Of a stretch of 64,000 nucleotides of DNA, positions 1-9,018 are shown in pieces. The notes beneath the pieces were generated by a model, which saw only the letters and a program-made list of their open reading frames with translations, was not told the origin of the DNA and made no database searches. Source of the DNA: Promicromonospora sp. AC04 (GTDB lineage Bacteria > Actinomycetota > Actinomycetes > Actinomycetales > Cellulomonadaceae); the NCBI RefSeq assembly GCF_003058225.1, contig NZ_QBUG01000001.1:806001-870000 (forward strand), given 5' to 3'. Within the stretch, counting starts at the first letter, position 1; each line of letters begins with the position of its first letter. The position numbers and the translations under genes are program-made.

Positions 1-547
1 GCGCGAGGTCACCGTTGGTCTCCCACTGCTGGCGCGGCAGGCTGAGCACCGTCATCACGTAGTTGACCAGCCCGAAGTTCTCGCCGAACATCCAGCGCCA
101 GATGACCCCCGTGACGATCGGGGAGATGAGCCAGGGCAGGAAGAAGATGATCCGGGCGGCCGTACGGAACCGGGCGGCGGCCGAGACCAGCAGCAACGAG
201 AGGCCGAGCGCCGCGACGTAGTGCGCCGGGACCGCGAGCACCGTGTAGAGCACGGTGCGGCCGATCGAGGAGTAGAACTGTTCGTCGCCGAACAGCTCCT
301 GGTAGTTCGCCAGCCCCGTGAACTCCGGGTCCCCGACGCCGGTGTAGTCGGTGAACGAGTAGTACAGCCCGAGCGACCCCGGGCCGACGAAGAACACGAC
401 GAACAGCACTACAGCCACCGAGATGAACAGCAGCGGCGCAACTGTCTGGCCTGGCCGCCGCAGCCCGCTGCGTCGCCGCGGCGTCAGCGTCGGTCCTGGT
501 GGCGGCGCTGGTGCGGGCACCGCGGCGACGGGCGTCTCCTGGGACAT
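1..547 (-). CDS. Carbohydrate ABC transporter permease, MalF/UgpA type (3' part cut off)
   Basis: Inner-membrane permease subunit that would form the translocation pore of a sugar importer. The gene runs off the left edge, so only about the first 182 residues are visible. The start is the ATG read from 547, with an excellent Shine-Dalgarno (AGGAGG, 6 nt upstream). The N-terminus is Pro/Ala-rich and cytoplasmic, followed by a first membrane helix (LLFISVAVVLFVVFFVGP), a periplasm-side stretch with the family-typical YYSFTDY and GLANYQELF motifs, and a second helix. It lies 17 bp downstream of the solute-binding protein gene at 565-1851, so the two form one operon. A second permease probably follows outside the window. 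The substrate cannot be read from this sequence; a mono- or oligosaccharide is usual for the family. Confidence 0.9.
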   Translation of the reverse strand, partial: MSQETPVAAVPAPAPPPGPTLTPRRRSGLRRPGQTVAPLLFISVAVVLFVVFFVGPGSLGLYYSFTDYTGVGDPEFTGLANYQELFGDEQFYSSIGRTVLYTVLAVPAHYVAALGLSLLLVSAAARFRTAARIIFFLPWLISPIVTGVIWRWMFGENFGLVNYVMTVLSLPRQQWETNGDLA

Positions 548-564
548 CACATCCTCCTGACGCG

Positions 565-1851
565 TCAGCTCGCCGAGCCGAATGCCTCGGTCATCTGCTC
601 ACCGATGGTCGTGATGCACTCGTCGACGCCGATCTCGTCGTTGAGGTAGCGGACCACCTGGTCGCGCAGCGGGTCGCCCTCTGTGGTCAGGCCCGCCACC
701 TCGAAGCCGAGCTCCATCTCCTTGATCGTGGCGACGATCGGGTCGGAGGCCGCGATCTCGGCGTTGTAGAGCTCGAACGCGTCGGCGTCGTCCGCGTACT
801 CGACGGTCACGCCGTCGACCACGGGCAGGAAGCCCGAGGTGGTGGCGAGCTCGGTGTAGTTCTCCTGGGTGAACAGCCAGCTGACGAAGTCGAGCGCCGC
901 CTGCTCCTGGTCGGTTCCCTCGAACACGACGATCGAGGCGGCGTTGCCGAAGTTGACCGCCTGCACCGGCTGGCGCGGTGTCGGCACCGAGGCCCACTCG
1001 AAGTCGGCGATGTTGACGGCGAAGTCGGCGATCTGCCAGGAACCGGAGTAGTAGGCCACGACGTCGCCGGACTTGAAGAGCGCGTTGCCGTCGGCCTCGC
1101 TCAGCCAGACCGAGCGCGGCATGAAGCTGTCGTCGTTGAGGTCGTAGAAGTACTCGAGCGCGGTCTTGGTGGCGTCGTTGGTGGTGAACGTGCCGCTGCC
1201 GTCCGGCTGCCACAGCGTCGAGCCGAACTCGTACAGGAAGGACTTGAGCCGGTGCGAGCTGGCGTCCATCGCCATGCCGTAGGAGGCACCGGTGGCCTCC
1301 TGCACCTGCTTGACGGCGGACACGAAGTCGTCCCAGGACCACACGTCGCCGTCGAGGTCGGCCGGGAACTCCACGCCCGCCTCGTCGAACAGCGACTTGT
1401 TGACGAACAGTCCGACGCCGGTGACGTCCGTCGGGAGCGAGTAGACCCGGCCGTCCTCGTCCTGCGTGGACAGGTCCGCCCGCACACCGGATGCCGCCAT
1501 GATCTCGGCGAGGTCCATCGTCGCGTTCTTCCAGACCGGGTCGACGGCGCCGACGCGCGCGAGCGCTGGCAGGTCGTTGGCCTGGGCGGCGTTCTTCAGC
1601 CGCGTCGTGAGGTCCTCGTTGGCGACGTCGACGATCTCGACCTTGACGCCCTTCTCCTTCTCGTACTTCGCCGCCATCGCCGCGAAGCCGCCACCCTGGT
1701 TGGCGTCGCCGGAGAGGAAGAACTGCAGGGTGCCGACGGTGGCGGGGTCGCCGGAGTCACCGGAGTCGCCGCAGGCGGCGGTGAGAGCGATCACCGCGGC
1801 GCCGGAGAGTCCGCCGATGAGGACCTGACGGCGCGTGAAAGTTGAGCTCAT
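565..1851 (-). CDS. Extracellular sugar-binding lipoprotein of ABC transporter (SBP family 1)
   Basis: Captures a sugar outside the membrane and delivers it to the permease encoded just downstream. The 428-aa product starts at MSSTFTRRQV; in-frame codons further upstream lack a signal sequence. It carries a twin-arginine-like RRQVLIGG motif and a lipobox LTAAC with the lipidated cysteine at residue 27, so it is probably a Tat-exported lipoprotein. A Ser/Gly/Asp linker follows, and then the two-lobed family 1 fold (GLFVNKSLFDEAGVEFP, SYGMAMD, VVAYYSGSWQI). Length fits the family (400-450 aa). No ATPase gene is visible, as is common in actinobacteria where one shared MsiK ATPase serves several importers. 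A palindromic operator candidate lies about 110 bp upstream (1960-1977). Confidence 0.9.
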   Translation of the reverse strand: MSSTFTRRQVLIGGLSGAAVIALTAACGDSGDSGDPATVGTLQFFLSGDANQGGGFAAMAAKYEKEKGVKVEIVDVANEDLTTRLKNAAQANDLPALARVGAVDPVWKNATMDLAEIMAASGVRADLSTQDEDGRVYSLPTDVTGVGLFVNKSLFDEAGVEFPADLDGDVWSWDDFVSAVKQVQEATGASYGMAMDASSHRLKSFLYEFGSTLWQPDGSGTFTTNDATKTALEYFYDLNDDSFMPRSVWLSEADGNALFKSGDVVAYYSGSWQIADFAVNIADFEWASVPTPRQPVQAVNFGNAASIVVFEGTDQEQAALDFVSWLFTQENYTELATTSGFLPVVDGVTVEYADDADAFELYNAEIAASDPIVATIKEMELGFEVAGLTTEGDPLRDQVVRYLNDEIGVDECITTIGEQMTEAFGSAS

Positions 1852-1959
1852 GGGGGTGCCTCTTCTCTGAGACGTGGCCGAACCCGATCGGCCCGCGTGT
1901 TGCCTGGAATGCGGTTGCCGTGAGGACGTTAACATCGACCAGATCACCGGTCAACGGTT

Positions 1960-1977
1960 TGTCCGGACATCCGGATG
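1960..1977. promoter_or_regulatory. Overlapping palindromes, candidate operator of the sugar ABC operon
   Basis: TGTCCGGACA (1960-1969) is a perfect palindrome. It overlaps a second perfect palindrome CATCCGGATG (1968-1977). Both sit in the 233-bp region upstream of the sugar-binding protein gene. The TGT-N4-ACA layout resembles GntR-type operators. No regulator gene is adjacent, so the assignment is inference. Confidence 0.4.
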
Positions 1978-2084
1978 TGCTGTCCTGATTGTTCCTACAG
2001 GGCCTGGGCCCAGCGCCCGTCCGGGGGACCGGGCAGTGGCCGTGATCAAGCCCGAGCGACAGACCGTCGGCGCCGACCGAGCAG

Positions 2085-2855
2085 CTAGGCCATCAACTTC
2101 TCGCCGAGGATGTCTCTTACGTCGGACGCCGGATGGGGCGCGTCGGCCGGCCAGGAAGCCACCTTCTCCTCGATGCGGTCGCGGTGGCCGGCAAAGTCGT
2201 GGACGCAGAGCGCACGAGCTGCTGTCGCCTGCAGCTGGAGATCGTCAAGGTCCGTGGCCCGCTCCAGCTCAGCGAGTGCTTGAGGCGTCTCTGACTTGGC
2301 GAGTGCCTGCAGCGCTTCAAGGCGATCATCGGTGTGTCGCAGCTCGTCGAAGACCACGGCGCTGAGCGCCGTGACCAGCCTCCGATTGGGCTCGATGGAG
2401 TGCTGCAGAATCCTGCCCGCGGATCGGAATGCTGCGGACTCGGCATCAAAGTTCGCAGGAGACTCGAGAGCCCCGGCGATCAGGTCGGAGTCCTCTTGCT
2501 CGGCCCTGTTGATCATGATGAGCAGTGCGCTCGAGCAGCTCGCGCCGGCCAGGTCGGGTTCGGCTTCGGGCGTCGGAACGGCCGGCTTCCCGAGGATCCG
2601 GCGCGCGCACTCCAGCGCCTCGTGCCCGTAAGTCCTGAGATCGCTCCCCAGGCCGTATCGCTCCATGGAGATCGCGTAGTGATAGTGGTCCAGCGCGATT
2701 CCGGTCGCAGCGGTGTCGCCGCTCCGCAGCAGGGTGACGAATGCCTGCACCGCCGCGTGATCGCTGGACGGGGACTCAAGTTCTGACCGGGCAGCGTCGT
2801 GTGCAGGGTCGGGGAGGACGACTCCCTGCCAGTGATAGGTGCTGAACCTGGCCAT
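2085..2855 (-). CDS. Hypothetical protein with HEAT-like helical repeats
   Basis: 256-aa soluble protein with no signal peptide or membrane helix. The ATG at 2855 has a good ribosome binding site (GGAG, 5 nt away). The C-terminal half (about residues 130-256) reads as paired helices with regular Leu/Ala spacing (DDRLEALQALAKSETPQALA, DDLQLQATAARALCVHDFAG), which suggests HEAT or ARM repeats used for protein contacts. The N-terminal half contains a short ALDHYHYAISMERYG segment that might be a degenerate repeat. I do not recognise a named family. It is transcribed alone, divergently from the DUF1963 gene at 3110, so a functional link to that gene is possible but unproven. About 250 bp of shared upstream DNA (2856-3109) shows no other clear feature. 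Confidence 0.65.
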   Translation of the reverse strand: MARFSTYHWQGVVLPDPAHDAARSELESPSSDHAAVQAFVTLLRSGDTAATGIALDHYHYAISMERYGLGSDLRTYGHEALECARRILGKPAVPTPEAEPDLAGASCSSALLIMINRAEQEDSDLIAGALESPANFDAESAAFRSAGRILQHSIEPNRRLVTALSAVVFDELRHTDDRLEALQALAKSETPQALAELERATDLDDLQLQATAARALCVHDFAGHRDRIEEKVASWPADAPHPASDVRDILGEKLMA

Positions 2856-3109
2856 GCCTGCTCCTTCGGAAGGACGTGACTTTTTGCCCTGCGCATGGGC
2901 CCACGTGAGCAGGTCGACCTCGGCGTCTTCGCGCGAGAGCGAGTCCCGCTCACGGCGTCGTTCGACCCCCGCGGTCCGATCATTCTTCCCCGGCGCGCGC
3001 CTCGTTCGGAAGCGCTTTACTACCCACGACGGCGTTCGTCTCGGCGGGGATTGCGTGTCAGTGGTGATTGATAACCTCGCCGAGCATCGTCGCTCGGTCG
3101 GAGGTCAGG

Positions 3110-4348
3110 GTGGACAGGGAAGCGTTGGAAACGCTGCTGCGGGCCGGCCTGCCCCTGCAGCATGAGCAGGCTCGACTGGAGCTTGTCGAGCCCGGCCTTG
3201 ACCTCGCGTCGGACGGAAGCGTCCTGGTGCGGCTGTGCCTGCACAACGACCGCACGGGCGAGAGCGGGGAGCAGACGGTCCAGCTGGTCCCGGCAACGCA
3301 GGACCCCGAGCGTGCCTACGCCTTCGTCCAGGCGTGGGTGCAGTCGCTGCCGTCCCTGCTGGCGTGCGTGGTCGACCGGTCGGGCGGCCGGTCCGTTGCC
3401 CCCAGCATGCTGGAGTTTCCCCAGCTGGCGCTCGAACAGAGCCAGGCGCGGACCACGGCGGAGTTCGTCGAACAGCTCACCGACCCCAGCATTGTGCGGG
3501 TGTGGGCCGCGGCGGCGGACGCCGCCAACACCGCGGAGTGGGTAGCAGATGTCTGCCAAGACCTGCGGTTGAGCAAGCACGCGACGGCACTGGCGGCGTT
3601 GTGCCGCACCGGGATCGAGCTGACTCCCCGCTCCGACGGCACGTCCGCCGGGCGCACCCACCTGGGCGGCGTCCCCGACCTACCGCCCGGCGCGGTCTGG
3701 CCGCACCGCCGAGGTCACGCGATGACTCTCCTGGCTCAGATCGACCTGACGGAAGCGACCCGGTGCGACGACGACCAGCTGCTGCCGTCGGCCGGGCTGC
3801 TGCAGATCTTCGCCGACCTCACCAGCGGCACCGGGTGGGACGACGCGGCGCACGGGCCGGGGTTGCTGGTCATGACCCAGCCGCCGGACACCCGCGAGCT
3901 TGTCGCCACGCCGCCTCCCACCGGAGCCGAGGCGCTCCCGCGGCGCGCGGTGAGCACGTCGGTGGACGTCTCGCTGCCCCCGCTGGACAGCCCCTTCTAC
4001 CGCGACCTCACCGACCTGGACCTCACCGGCGCCGACCCCACTGCTCCGAGCGCGGAGTTCGCCGCGTTCGGCGAGTTCCTTGACGAGTTCCATCCCCCGT
4101 TGGACGACGACGACCGGCCTCGGCACCGCCTGCTCGGCTACGCCGATCCCCTGCAGAACGATCCCTGGGAACAGTGCGCGACCGCCGAGCCGGACGTGGC
4201 GCCCGCGCAGTGGCAGCTGCTGGCCCAGCTCGACTCCGAACCGGACGCCCAGCTCGGCGACAACGGCCTGGTCTACGTCCTCATCCCTCGCGACGCGCTG
4301 TCGGCGGGTGATTTCACGAGGGCCCGTGGCGTGTGGCAGATGCACTGA
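3110..4348 (+). CDS. DUF1963 (YwqG-like) family protein
   Basis: 412-aa cytosolic protein. I chose the GTG at 3110 because GGAGG at 3100-3104 is ideally spaced; an in-frame TTG at 3068 has no such site. Residues 1-170 are a helical region that I do not recognise. From about residue 190 the DUF1963/YwqG pattern is clear: PDLPPGAVWP, a FLAQ-like MTLLAQIDL, LLPSAGLLQIFAD, HRLLGYADPLQNDPWEQC, then WQLLAQLDSEPDAQLGDNG and the closing ALSAGDFTRARGVWQ. The family is widespread and biochemically obscure; it is often found near toxin or immunity-like genes. No operon partner is evident: 160 bp separate it from the P450-like gene on the same strand. Confidence 0.8.
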   Translation: MDREALETLLRAGLPLQHEQARLELVEPGLDLASDGSVLVRLCLHNDRTGESGEQTVQLVPATQDPERAYAFVQAWVQSLPSLLACVVDRSGGRSVAPSMLEFPQLALEQSQARTTAEFVEQLTDPSIVRVWAAAADAANTAEWVADVCQDLRLSKHATALAALCRTGIELTPRSDGTSAGRTHLGGVPDLPPGAVWPHRRGHAMTLLAQIDLTEATRCDDDQLLPSAGLLQIFADLTSGTGWDDAAHGPGLLVMTQPPDTRELVATPPPTGAEALPRRAVSTSVDVSLPPLDSPFYRDLTDLDLTGADPTAPSAEFAAFGEFLDEFHPPLDDDDRPRHRLLGYADPLQNDPWEQCATAEPDVAPAQWQLLAQLDSEPDAQLGDNGLVYVLIPRDALSAGDFTRARGVWQMH

Positions 4349-4512
4349 GCAACGGCGAAGCATCGCGCAACCGCTGCGAATACGGGTGCCCCGGGGCGTC
4401 GAAGGCCGTGCTTTCCGAGGCCACCTGAGGCAGGACGTACCTCGACATACGCGCATATATCCGGCAGGGTTTGGCGAAACCAGCACCTGTACCCGACCCG
4501 GACGGGGACACG

Positions 4513-5829
4513 ATGAACCCAACAATGATCGACGGTATTGCCGGCACCGGCGACGCCGTCGGCGGTGATCGCGCCCGCCGACCCTTGAAGCTCGACGACC
4601 CTGCGACCGTCACGACCATCACCGAGCTGACCGCGTCGCACGACGCGGGCGCCGTCCACGTACGACTACGCGAGGAGTGGGGGGACCTCGCCCCTGTCGA
4701 GCTGGAGTCCGGCTCCCGCGCCTGGCTCGTGACCGAGTACCGGACCATCGTGGCGATGGCCCGCGGCCAGTTCCCCCTCACGGTGACGACCGGGACCTGG
4801 AGCGGCCACGAGGGCGGGGCACGGTCCGCGGACTCGCCCCTGCTCCGGCCGCTGGCATCGGACGACCGGCCGAAGGTGGAGCAGTCGGACGGGAAGAAGC
4901 ACGACCGGCTCCGCACCCCGCTCGACGAGGTGCTCGGCGTGGTCGACGATGCCGAGGTCGCCAGGACCACCCGCGCCAGGTGCGAGGAGCTCATCGACGG
5001 GTTCGCCGCGACCGGCGTGGCCGACCTGGTGCGCGAGTACGTGGCGCCGATGCCGCACCTGACGCTCGGCGCGGTCCTCGGGTTCGATGCCGGGACCGCA
5101 CAGCAGGTGTTCGAGGCCGCCACGCGCCGACCGGGGGGACGGGACGCCGCATCGGCCGTGCAGGAGGTGAGCTTCCTGCTCAGCGGGCAGACGGCGGCCC
5201 GCCGGCCGGACGGCGAGCCCACCCCCGCCGGCCGGCTCGCGCGACATGCCGCCTATGAGAGCACCGCGGAGGCGGCACTCGGCATCCTGTCGCTCACGGC
5301 CACGGCGGCCCTCGGCCTGCGGGCCTGGCTGGGACAGACGCTCTACCTCTCCCTGACCGACGACCGGTTCGCAAGGCGGCTCGCGGGCGGGCGGCTCGGG
5401 ACCGACGAAGCGCTCGACGAGGTGCTATGGACCGCGTCGCCGGTGAGCGCGCTGGCACCACGGGTCGCCCTCGAGGACTTCCTGCTCGGCGGCAAGCTCG
5501 TCCAGCGCGGGGACGCGATGCTGCTCGCGGTCGGTGCGGTCGGCTCGGACCCGAGCATCCGCGGCGAAGGTCCGTGGGACGGGTCCGGCAGCAGTGCCCA
5601 CCTCACGTTCGGGCTGGGCGCCCACGCCTGCCCCGCGCCGCACCTGGCCCGGCTGATCGTCCGGACGGCGGCCGAGACCCTGCACCGCCGCCTCACGCTC
5701 ACGCTCGCGGCGCAGGCGGAGGACCTCCGGTGGGCGCCCGACCTGCGTTTCCGCCTGCTGGAAGCACTACCCGTCGTCTTCCGTCCGGAGCAGCCTTCCC
5801 CGCCGGATTCCGAGCTGTACGTTCCGTGA
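4513..5829 (+). CDS. Cytochrome P450-like protein with degenerate catalytic motifs
   Basis: 438-aa heme-thiolate fold protein. The heme loop is present (LTFGLGAHACPAP, Cys373 the expected iron ligand), although the usual Gly two residues after Cys is Pro. The C-helix HxRLR signature is seen at HDRLRTPL (130-137). Two near-universal elements are altered. In the K-helix ExxR motif the Arg is Trp (EVLW, Glu303 to Trp306). The I-helix (about 255-275, LSLTATAALGLRAWLG) lacks the acid-alcohol pair used for oxygen activation. CYP157-type proteins in streptomycetes are a known case of P450s without ExxR. The start is taken as the ATG at 4513; an upstream in-frame TTG at 4471 is possible. A sulfotransferase gene follows 51 bp downstream on the same strand and probably shares the transcript. 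Confidence 0.8.
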   Translation: MNPTMIDGIAGTGDAVGGDRARRPLKLDDPATVTTITELTASHDAGAVHVRLREEWGDLAPVELESGSRAWLVTEYRTIVAMARGQFPLTVTTGTWSGHEGGARSADSPLLRPLASDDRPKVEQSDGKKHDRLRTPLDEVLGVVDDAEVARTTRARCEELIDGFAATGVADLVREYVAPMPHLTLGAVLGFDAGTAQQVFEAATRRPGGRDAASAVQEVSFLLSGQTAARRPDGEPTPAGRLARHAAYESTAEAALGILSLTATAALGLRAWLGQTLYLSLTDDRFARRLAGGRLGTDEALDEVLWTASPVSALAPRVALEDFLLGGKLVQRGDAMLLAVGAVGSDPSIRGEGPWDGSGSSAHLTFGLGAHACPAPHLARLIVRTAAETLHRRLTLTLAAQAEDLRWAPDLRFRLLEALPVVFRPEQPSPPDSELYVP

Positions 5830-5880
5830 TCCTCGCGGGGCCACACGACCCGCCACGCCGAATGCACAAGAAGGGACATC

Positions 5881-7110
5881 GTGAGCACCACGACCAGAGC
5901 CTCCAGGGTTCTCAACACCGTCTTCGCCCCCGTCATCCGGGGGCGTGAGGATCCCGCGGGCGCCTGGGCGAAAGCCGTCGCCGAGGTCGAGAAGGACGCC
6001 GGTATCCAGGACCCCGAGCTCGCCGCCGGTCTCGGCCGCGTGTTCGCGAGCATCGTCGAGGAGCCCCGGCTGACGCCCCTGGGCTGGTTCTTCGCGCTCA
6101 ACGTGGTCAAGGGCCGCTACGTGAACCGCCTGCGGATCAAGAAGCTGCTGGCCGAGCGCCCGGAGATAGCTGCCGAGCAGATCACCAATCCGGTGTTCGT
6201 GCTCGGGCTGCCGCGCACGGCGACCACCCTCACCCACAAGGTGCTCGCGGCATCGCCCGACCATCGCGGGCCGCTCGCCTGGGAGATGTCCTACACGGGC
6301 CTCGAGGACCCGAAGGTCGCCAAGCGGGAGATCAAGCGGTTCGACCAGAGCATCCAGCTGGTCACCAGCATGTTCGCGCCGGGGCTGAAGCACATCCATC
6401 CGATCCGTGCAGAGGATCCGGAGGAGTCGCTGGTGCTCATGCCGCACGGGACCTTCTGGCCGCTGTTCCACGGCAGCATGCACTCCTACCGTGACTGGTA
6501 TGCGCGTCGCAGCGAGGCGGAGCTGGCCAGTGACTACGAGTGCCTGAAGCAGGGCCTGCAGGTGCTGCAGCACGGACGGGCGCCGAAGCGGTGGATCGTC
6601 AAGTACCCGGCGCACCTGAACGACATGCAGGTGATCAAGAAGGTGTTCCCGGACGCCACGTTCGTGTGGACGCACCGCGACCCGGCCGCCGTCGTCGGCT
6701 CGTCGTGCAGTCTCATCGAGACGCTGTGGGCGCCGTACCAGACGGACCCGGACCCGCTCGAGGTCGGGCAGCTCGTGATGGAGTCCATGGTCACGTGGGT
6801 GGACAACGCGCTGGATGCACGGCTCAGCCTGCCGCCGTCGTCCATCGTGGACGTGCCGTACCACGCACTGAGCCACGACCCGCACACCGAGGTGCCGCGG
6901 CTGTACTCGGCGATCGGGGCGACGTGGTCAGCCAGCGACGAGGCGAAGCTCGACGAGGTGATCGCCCGGCCGGCGGGGACGCGTCCGCACCAGTACGACA
7001 TGACGCGCTACGGACTGCAGCCGGATCAGGTCCAGGAGGCGTTCGCGGGATACCTGCGCCTGCTGAACACGTTCGACGTGCTGGACGCGAAGCCGACGGC
7101 TGAGCTGTGA
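5881..7110 (+). CDS. PAPS-dependent sulfotransferase family protein
   Basis: 409-aa cytosolic enzyme expected to move a sulfuryl group from PAPS to an alcohol or amine acceptor. The 5'-phosphosulfate binding loop is VLGLPRTATTLTHKVL (about 108-122) and the 3'-phosphate loop is [15 protein letters not shown] (about 260-275). These are the two signatures of the Sulfotransfer_3 type. It starts at GTG 5881 with GAAGGG upstream. It directly follows the P450-like gene (51 bp), which suggests a two-step tailoring pair acting on one small molecule. The acceptor is unknown. A long hairpin at 7113-7168 begins 2 bp after the stop codon and ends the unit. Confidence 0.85.
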   Translation: MSTTTRASRVLNTVFAPVIRGREDPAGAWAKAVAEVEKDAGIQDPELAAGLGRVFASIVEEPRLTPLGWFFALNVVKGRYVNRLRIKKLLAERPEIAAEQITNPVFVLGLPRTATTLTHKVLAASPDHRGPLAWEMSYTGLEDPKVAKREIKRFDQSIQLVTSMFAPGLKHIHPIRAEDPEESLVLMPHGTFWPLFHGSMHSYRDWYARRSEAELASDYECLKQGLQVLQHGRAPKRWIVKYPAHLNDMQVIKKVFPDATFVWTHRDPAAVVGSSCSLIETLWAPYQTDPDPLEVGQLVMESMVTWVDNALDARLSLPPSSIVDVPYHALSHDPHTEVPRLYSAIGATWSASDEAKLDEVIARPAGTRPHQYDMTRYGLQPDQVQEAFAGYLRLLNTFDVLDAKPTAEL

Positions 7111-7112
7111 CG

Positions 7113-7168
7113 CTTGCCGTCGCGGGTACGTCGGGTCCGCACGGATCCGGCGTACCCGCGACGGCAAG
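7113..7168. terminator. Long perfect inverted repeat, bidirectional terminator candidate
   Basis: Arms CTTGCCGTCGCGGGTACG (7113-7130) and its exact reverse complement (7151-7168): 18 bp, no mismatch, 20-nt loop. It lies exactly between two converging genes (sulfotransferase on plus, ABC ATPase on minus). There is no T-run on either side. Confidence 0.75.
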
Positions 7169-7182
7169 GAACAGGTGCCGGG

Positions 7183-9018
7183 TCAGCTCCTGCCGGCTTC
7201 CCGGGCAGCGATCGGCGAAGCGTCCCGCAGCAGGCGCGCGTACGGATCCCTTGGATCGTCGAAGACCGTCCCTGCCTGGCCGGACTCGATGATGCGCCCC
7301 GCCCGCATTACCGCTATGTCGTCGCTCATGTGCAGCGCGACGCCGAGGTCGTGGGTGATGAGCAGGTAGGCCAGGTCTCGCTCGCGCTGGAGCCGGTCGA
7401 GGAGGTCGAGCACCTGCGCCTGGACCGAGACGTCGAGCGCGGAGACCGGCTCGTCGAGGATCAGCACCCGGGGGTCGGCCGCGAGCGACCGCGCGACCGA
7501 GACCCGCTGGCGCTGGCCGCCGGAGAGGTGCAGCGGACGTCGGGTGGCCAGGTCCGGGTCGAGGCCGACCGTGTCCAGCAGGTTCGCGACCTGCGCGCGC
7601 ACGGGTCCGGGCCGGAGTGAGCGGCCCCGGGTGATCGCGTCGGCGAGGATCGAGCCGACGGTCCAGCGCGGGTCGAACGAGCTGAGGGCGTCCTGGAACA
7701 CGGCGCCGACGAGTGGCCGGCGCGGCCGCCGTCGGGCCTCGGGGAGCGGGCTCCACGGCTCGCCGAGCAGGGTGACCTCGCCGGCGTCGGGCCGTTCGAG
7801 CCCGAGCAGGAGCCGGGCGGTGGTGGACTTGCCCGAGCCGGACTCGCCGACCAGCCCCAGGGTCCGGCCCGCCCGGAGCGAGAACGACACGTCCTCGGCG
7901 GCCACGATCTCGCGCCCGTCGACATGGAAGGTTCGGCCCAGCCCCCGGGCCTCCAGCAGCACGCCGCTGGGGCCGGCGTGCGCCTCGTCGAACGTAGTCT
8001 CGGTCGCTCCAGGAGCGCTCTTGCCGCCACTACCCCTACGTTCGACGGCGGTGGCCGGCGCGCCGTCCGCAAGTTGCGGGCCGACGACGGCCGGCGCCGC
8101 GCCGTCCAGCAGCGGCACCCCACGGGCCCGTCCCGCGGGGACGGCGGCCACGAGCTTGCGGGTGTACGGGTGCTTGGGCCGCTCGAACACCTCGGCCGGT
8201 GTCCCCTCCTCGACCACTACGCCGTCGGTCATGACGAGGACGCGGTCCGCGATGCCCATGACCACCGACAGGTCGTGGCTGATGAGCAGGACGGCGGTGC
8301 CGTCGTCGCGCAGCCGGCCCAGCAGCCGGAGCACACCGGCCTGGACGGGCTGGTCGAGCGCTGTGGTCGGTTCGTCGGCGATGACGAGCGAGGGCTCGCC
8401 CGCGATGCCCGCGGCGATGAGGGCGCGCTGCCGCTGCCCGCCGGAGAGCTCGCCGGGTCGCTGACCAGCGCGTAGCTCGGCGTCGGGCAGGCCGACCCGG
8501 TCGAGGAGCTCGATCGTGCGCGCGCGGCGCGCGGCGGCGTCGAGCCCCGTGTGCAGGGCAAGCGTGTCGCCGATCTCGCGGCCGACGGGTCGCAGGGGGT
8601 CGAGGGAGACGAGCGCGTCCTGCGCGATCAGGCCGACCGTGCCGCCGCGCAGCCGGCGCAGGCGCCGCGCGGACAGCGAGAGCACGTCCTGCCCGCCGAC
8701 GGTCAGCGCCGCAGCCGAGACCCGCGCGCCCTCCCCCGCCAGGCCGACGACGCTGCGCGCGGTGACGCTCTTGCCCGAGCCGGACTCGCCGACGATCGCC
8801 ACGCACTCGCCCGCAGCGACCTGGAAGCTCACCCCGTCGACGACCCGTCGCACGCCACGGTGGCCGGTACCGCCGCCGTCCTGTCCCCGACGATCGGGGA
8901 ACGCGACGACCAGGTCCCGGACGCTCAGCACGGGCTCGGACGGCACCAGTTTGGACGGCGCCACCTCGGACGGCACCGGCTCGACCCGGGTCGGCTCGAC
9001 CGGCACGGCCCCGCTCAT
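7183..9018 (-). CDS. Fused dual ATP-binding protein of oligopeptide/nickel-type ABC transporter (DppD-DppF fusion)
   Basis: Hydrolyses ATP to drive import by the DppBC-like permeases encoded upstream. The 611-aa product has two complete ATPase domains. The first, about residues 30-280, has Walker A GESGSGKSVT, signature LSGGQRQRALIA and Walker B SLVIADEPT. The second, about 355-590, has GESGSGKSTT, LSGGQRQRVSVA and RVLILDEPV. In many bacteria these are separate genes; the fusion gives a fixed 1:1 pairing. The ATG at 9018 overlaps the stop of the preceding permease gene (ATGA), so translation is coupled. The stretch before the first domain is a run of repeated V-x-P-S/T-x-V-x-P units of low complexity. 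It is the last gene of a four-gene operon read from 12519. Confidence 0.92.
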   Translation of the reverse strand: MSGAVPVEPTRVEPVPSEVAPSKLVPSEPVLSVRDLVVAFPDRRGQDGGGTGHRGVRRVVDGVSFQVAAGECVAIVGESGSGKSVTARSVVGLAGEGARVSAAALTVGGQDVLSLSARRLRRLRGGTVGLIAQDALVSLDPLRPVGREIGDTLALHTGLDAAARRARTIELLDRVGLPDAELRAGQRPGELSGGQRQRALIAAGIAGEPSLVIADEPTTALDQPVQAGVLRLLGRLRDDGTAVLLISHDLSVVMGIADRVLVMTDGVVVEEGTPAEVFERPKHPYTRKLVAAVPAGRARGVPLLDGAAPAVVGPQLADGAPATAVERRGSGGKSAPGATETTFDEAHAGPSGVLLEARGLGRTFHVDGREIVAAEDVSFSLRAGRTLGLVGESGSGKSTTARLLLGLERPDAGEVTLLGEPWSPLPEARRRPRRPLVGAVFQDALSSFDPRWTVGSILADAITRGRSLRPGPVRAQVANLLDTVGLDPDLATRRPLHLSGGQRQRVSVARSLAADPRVLILDEPVSALDVSVQAQVLDLLDRLQRERDLAYLLITHDLGVALHMSDDIAVMRAGRIIESGQAGTVFDDPRDPYARLLRDASPIAAREAGRS

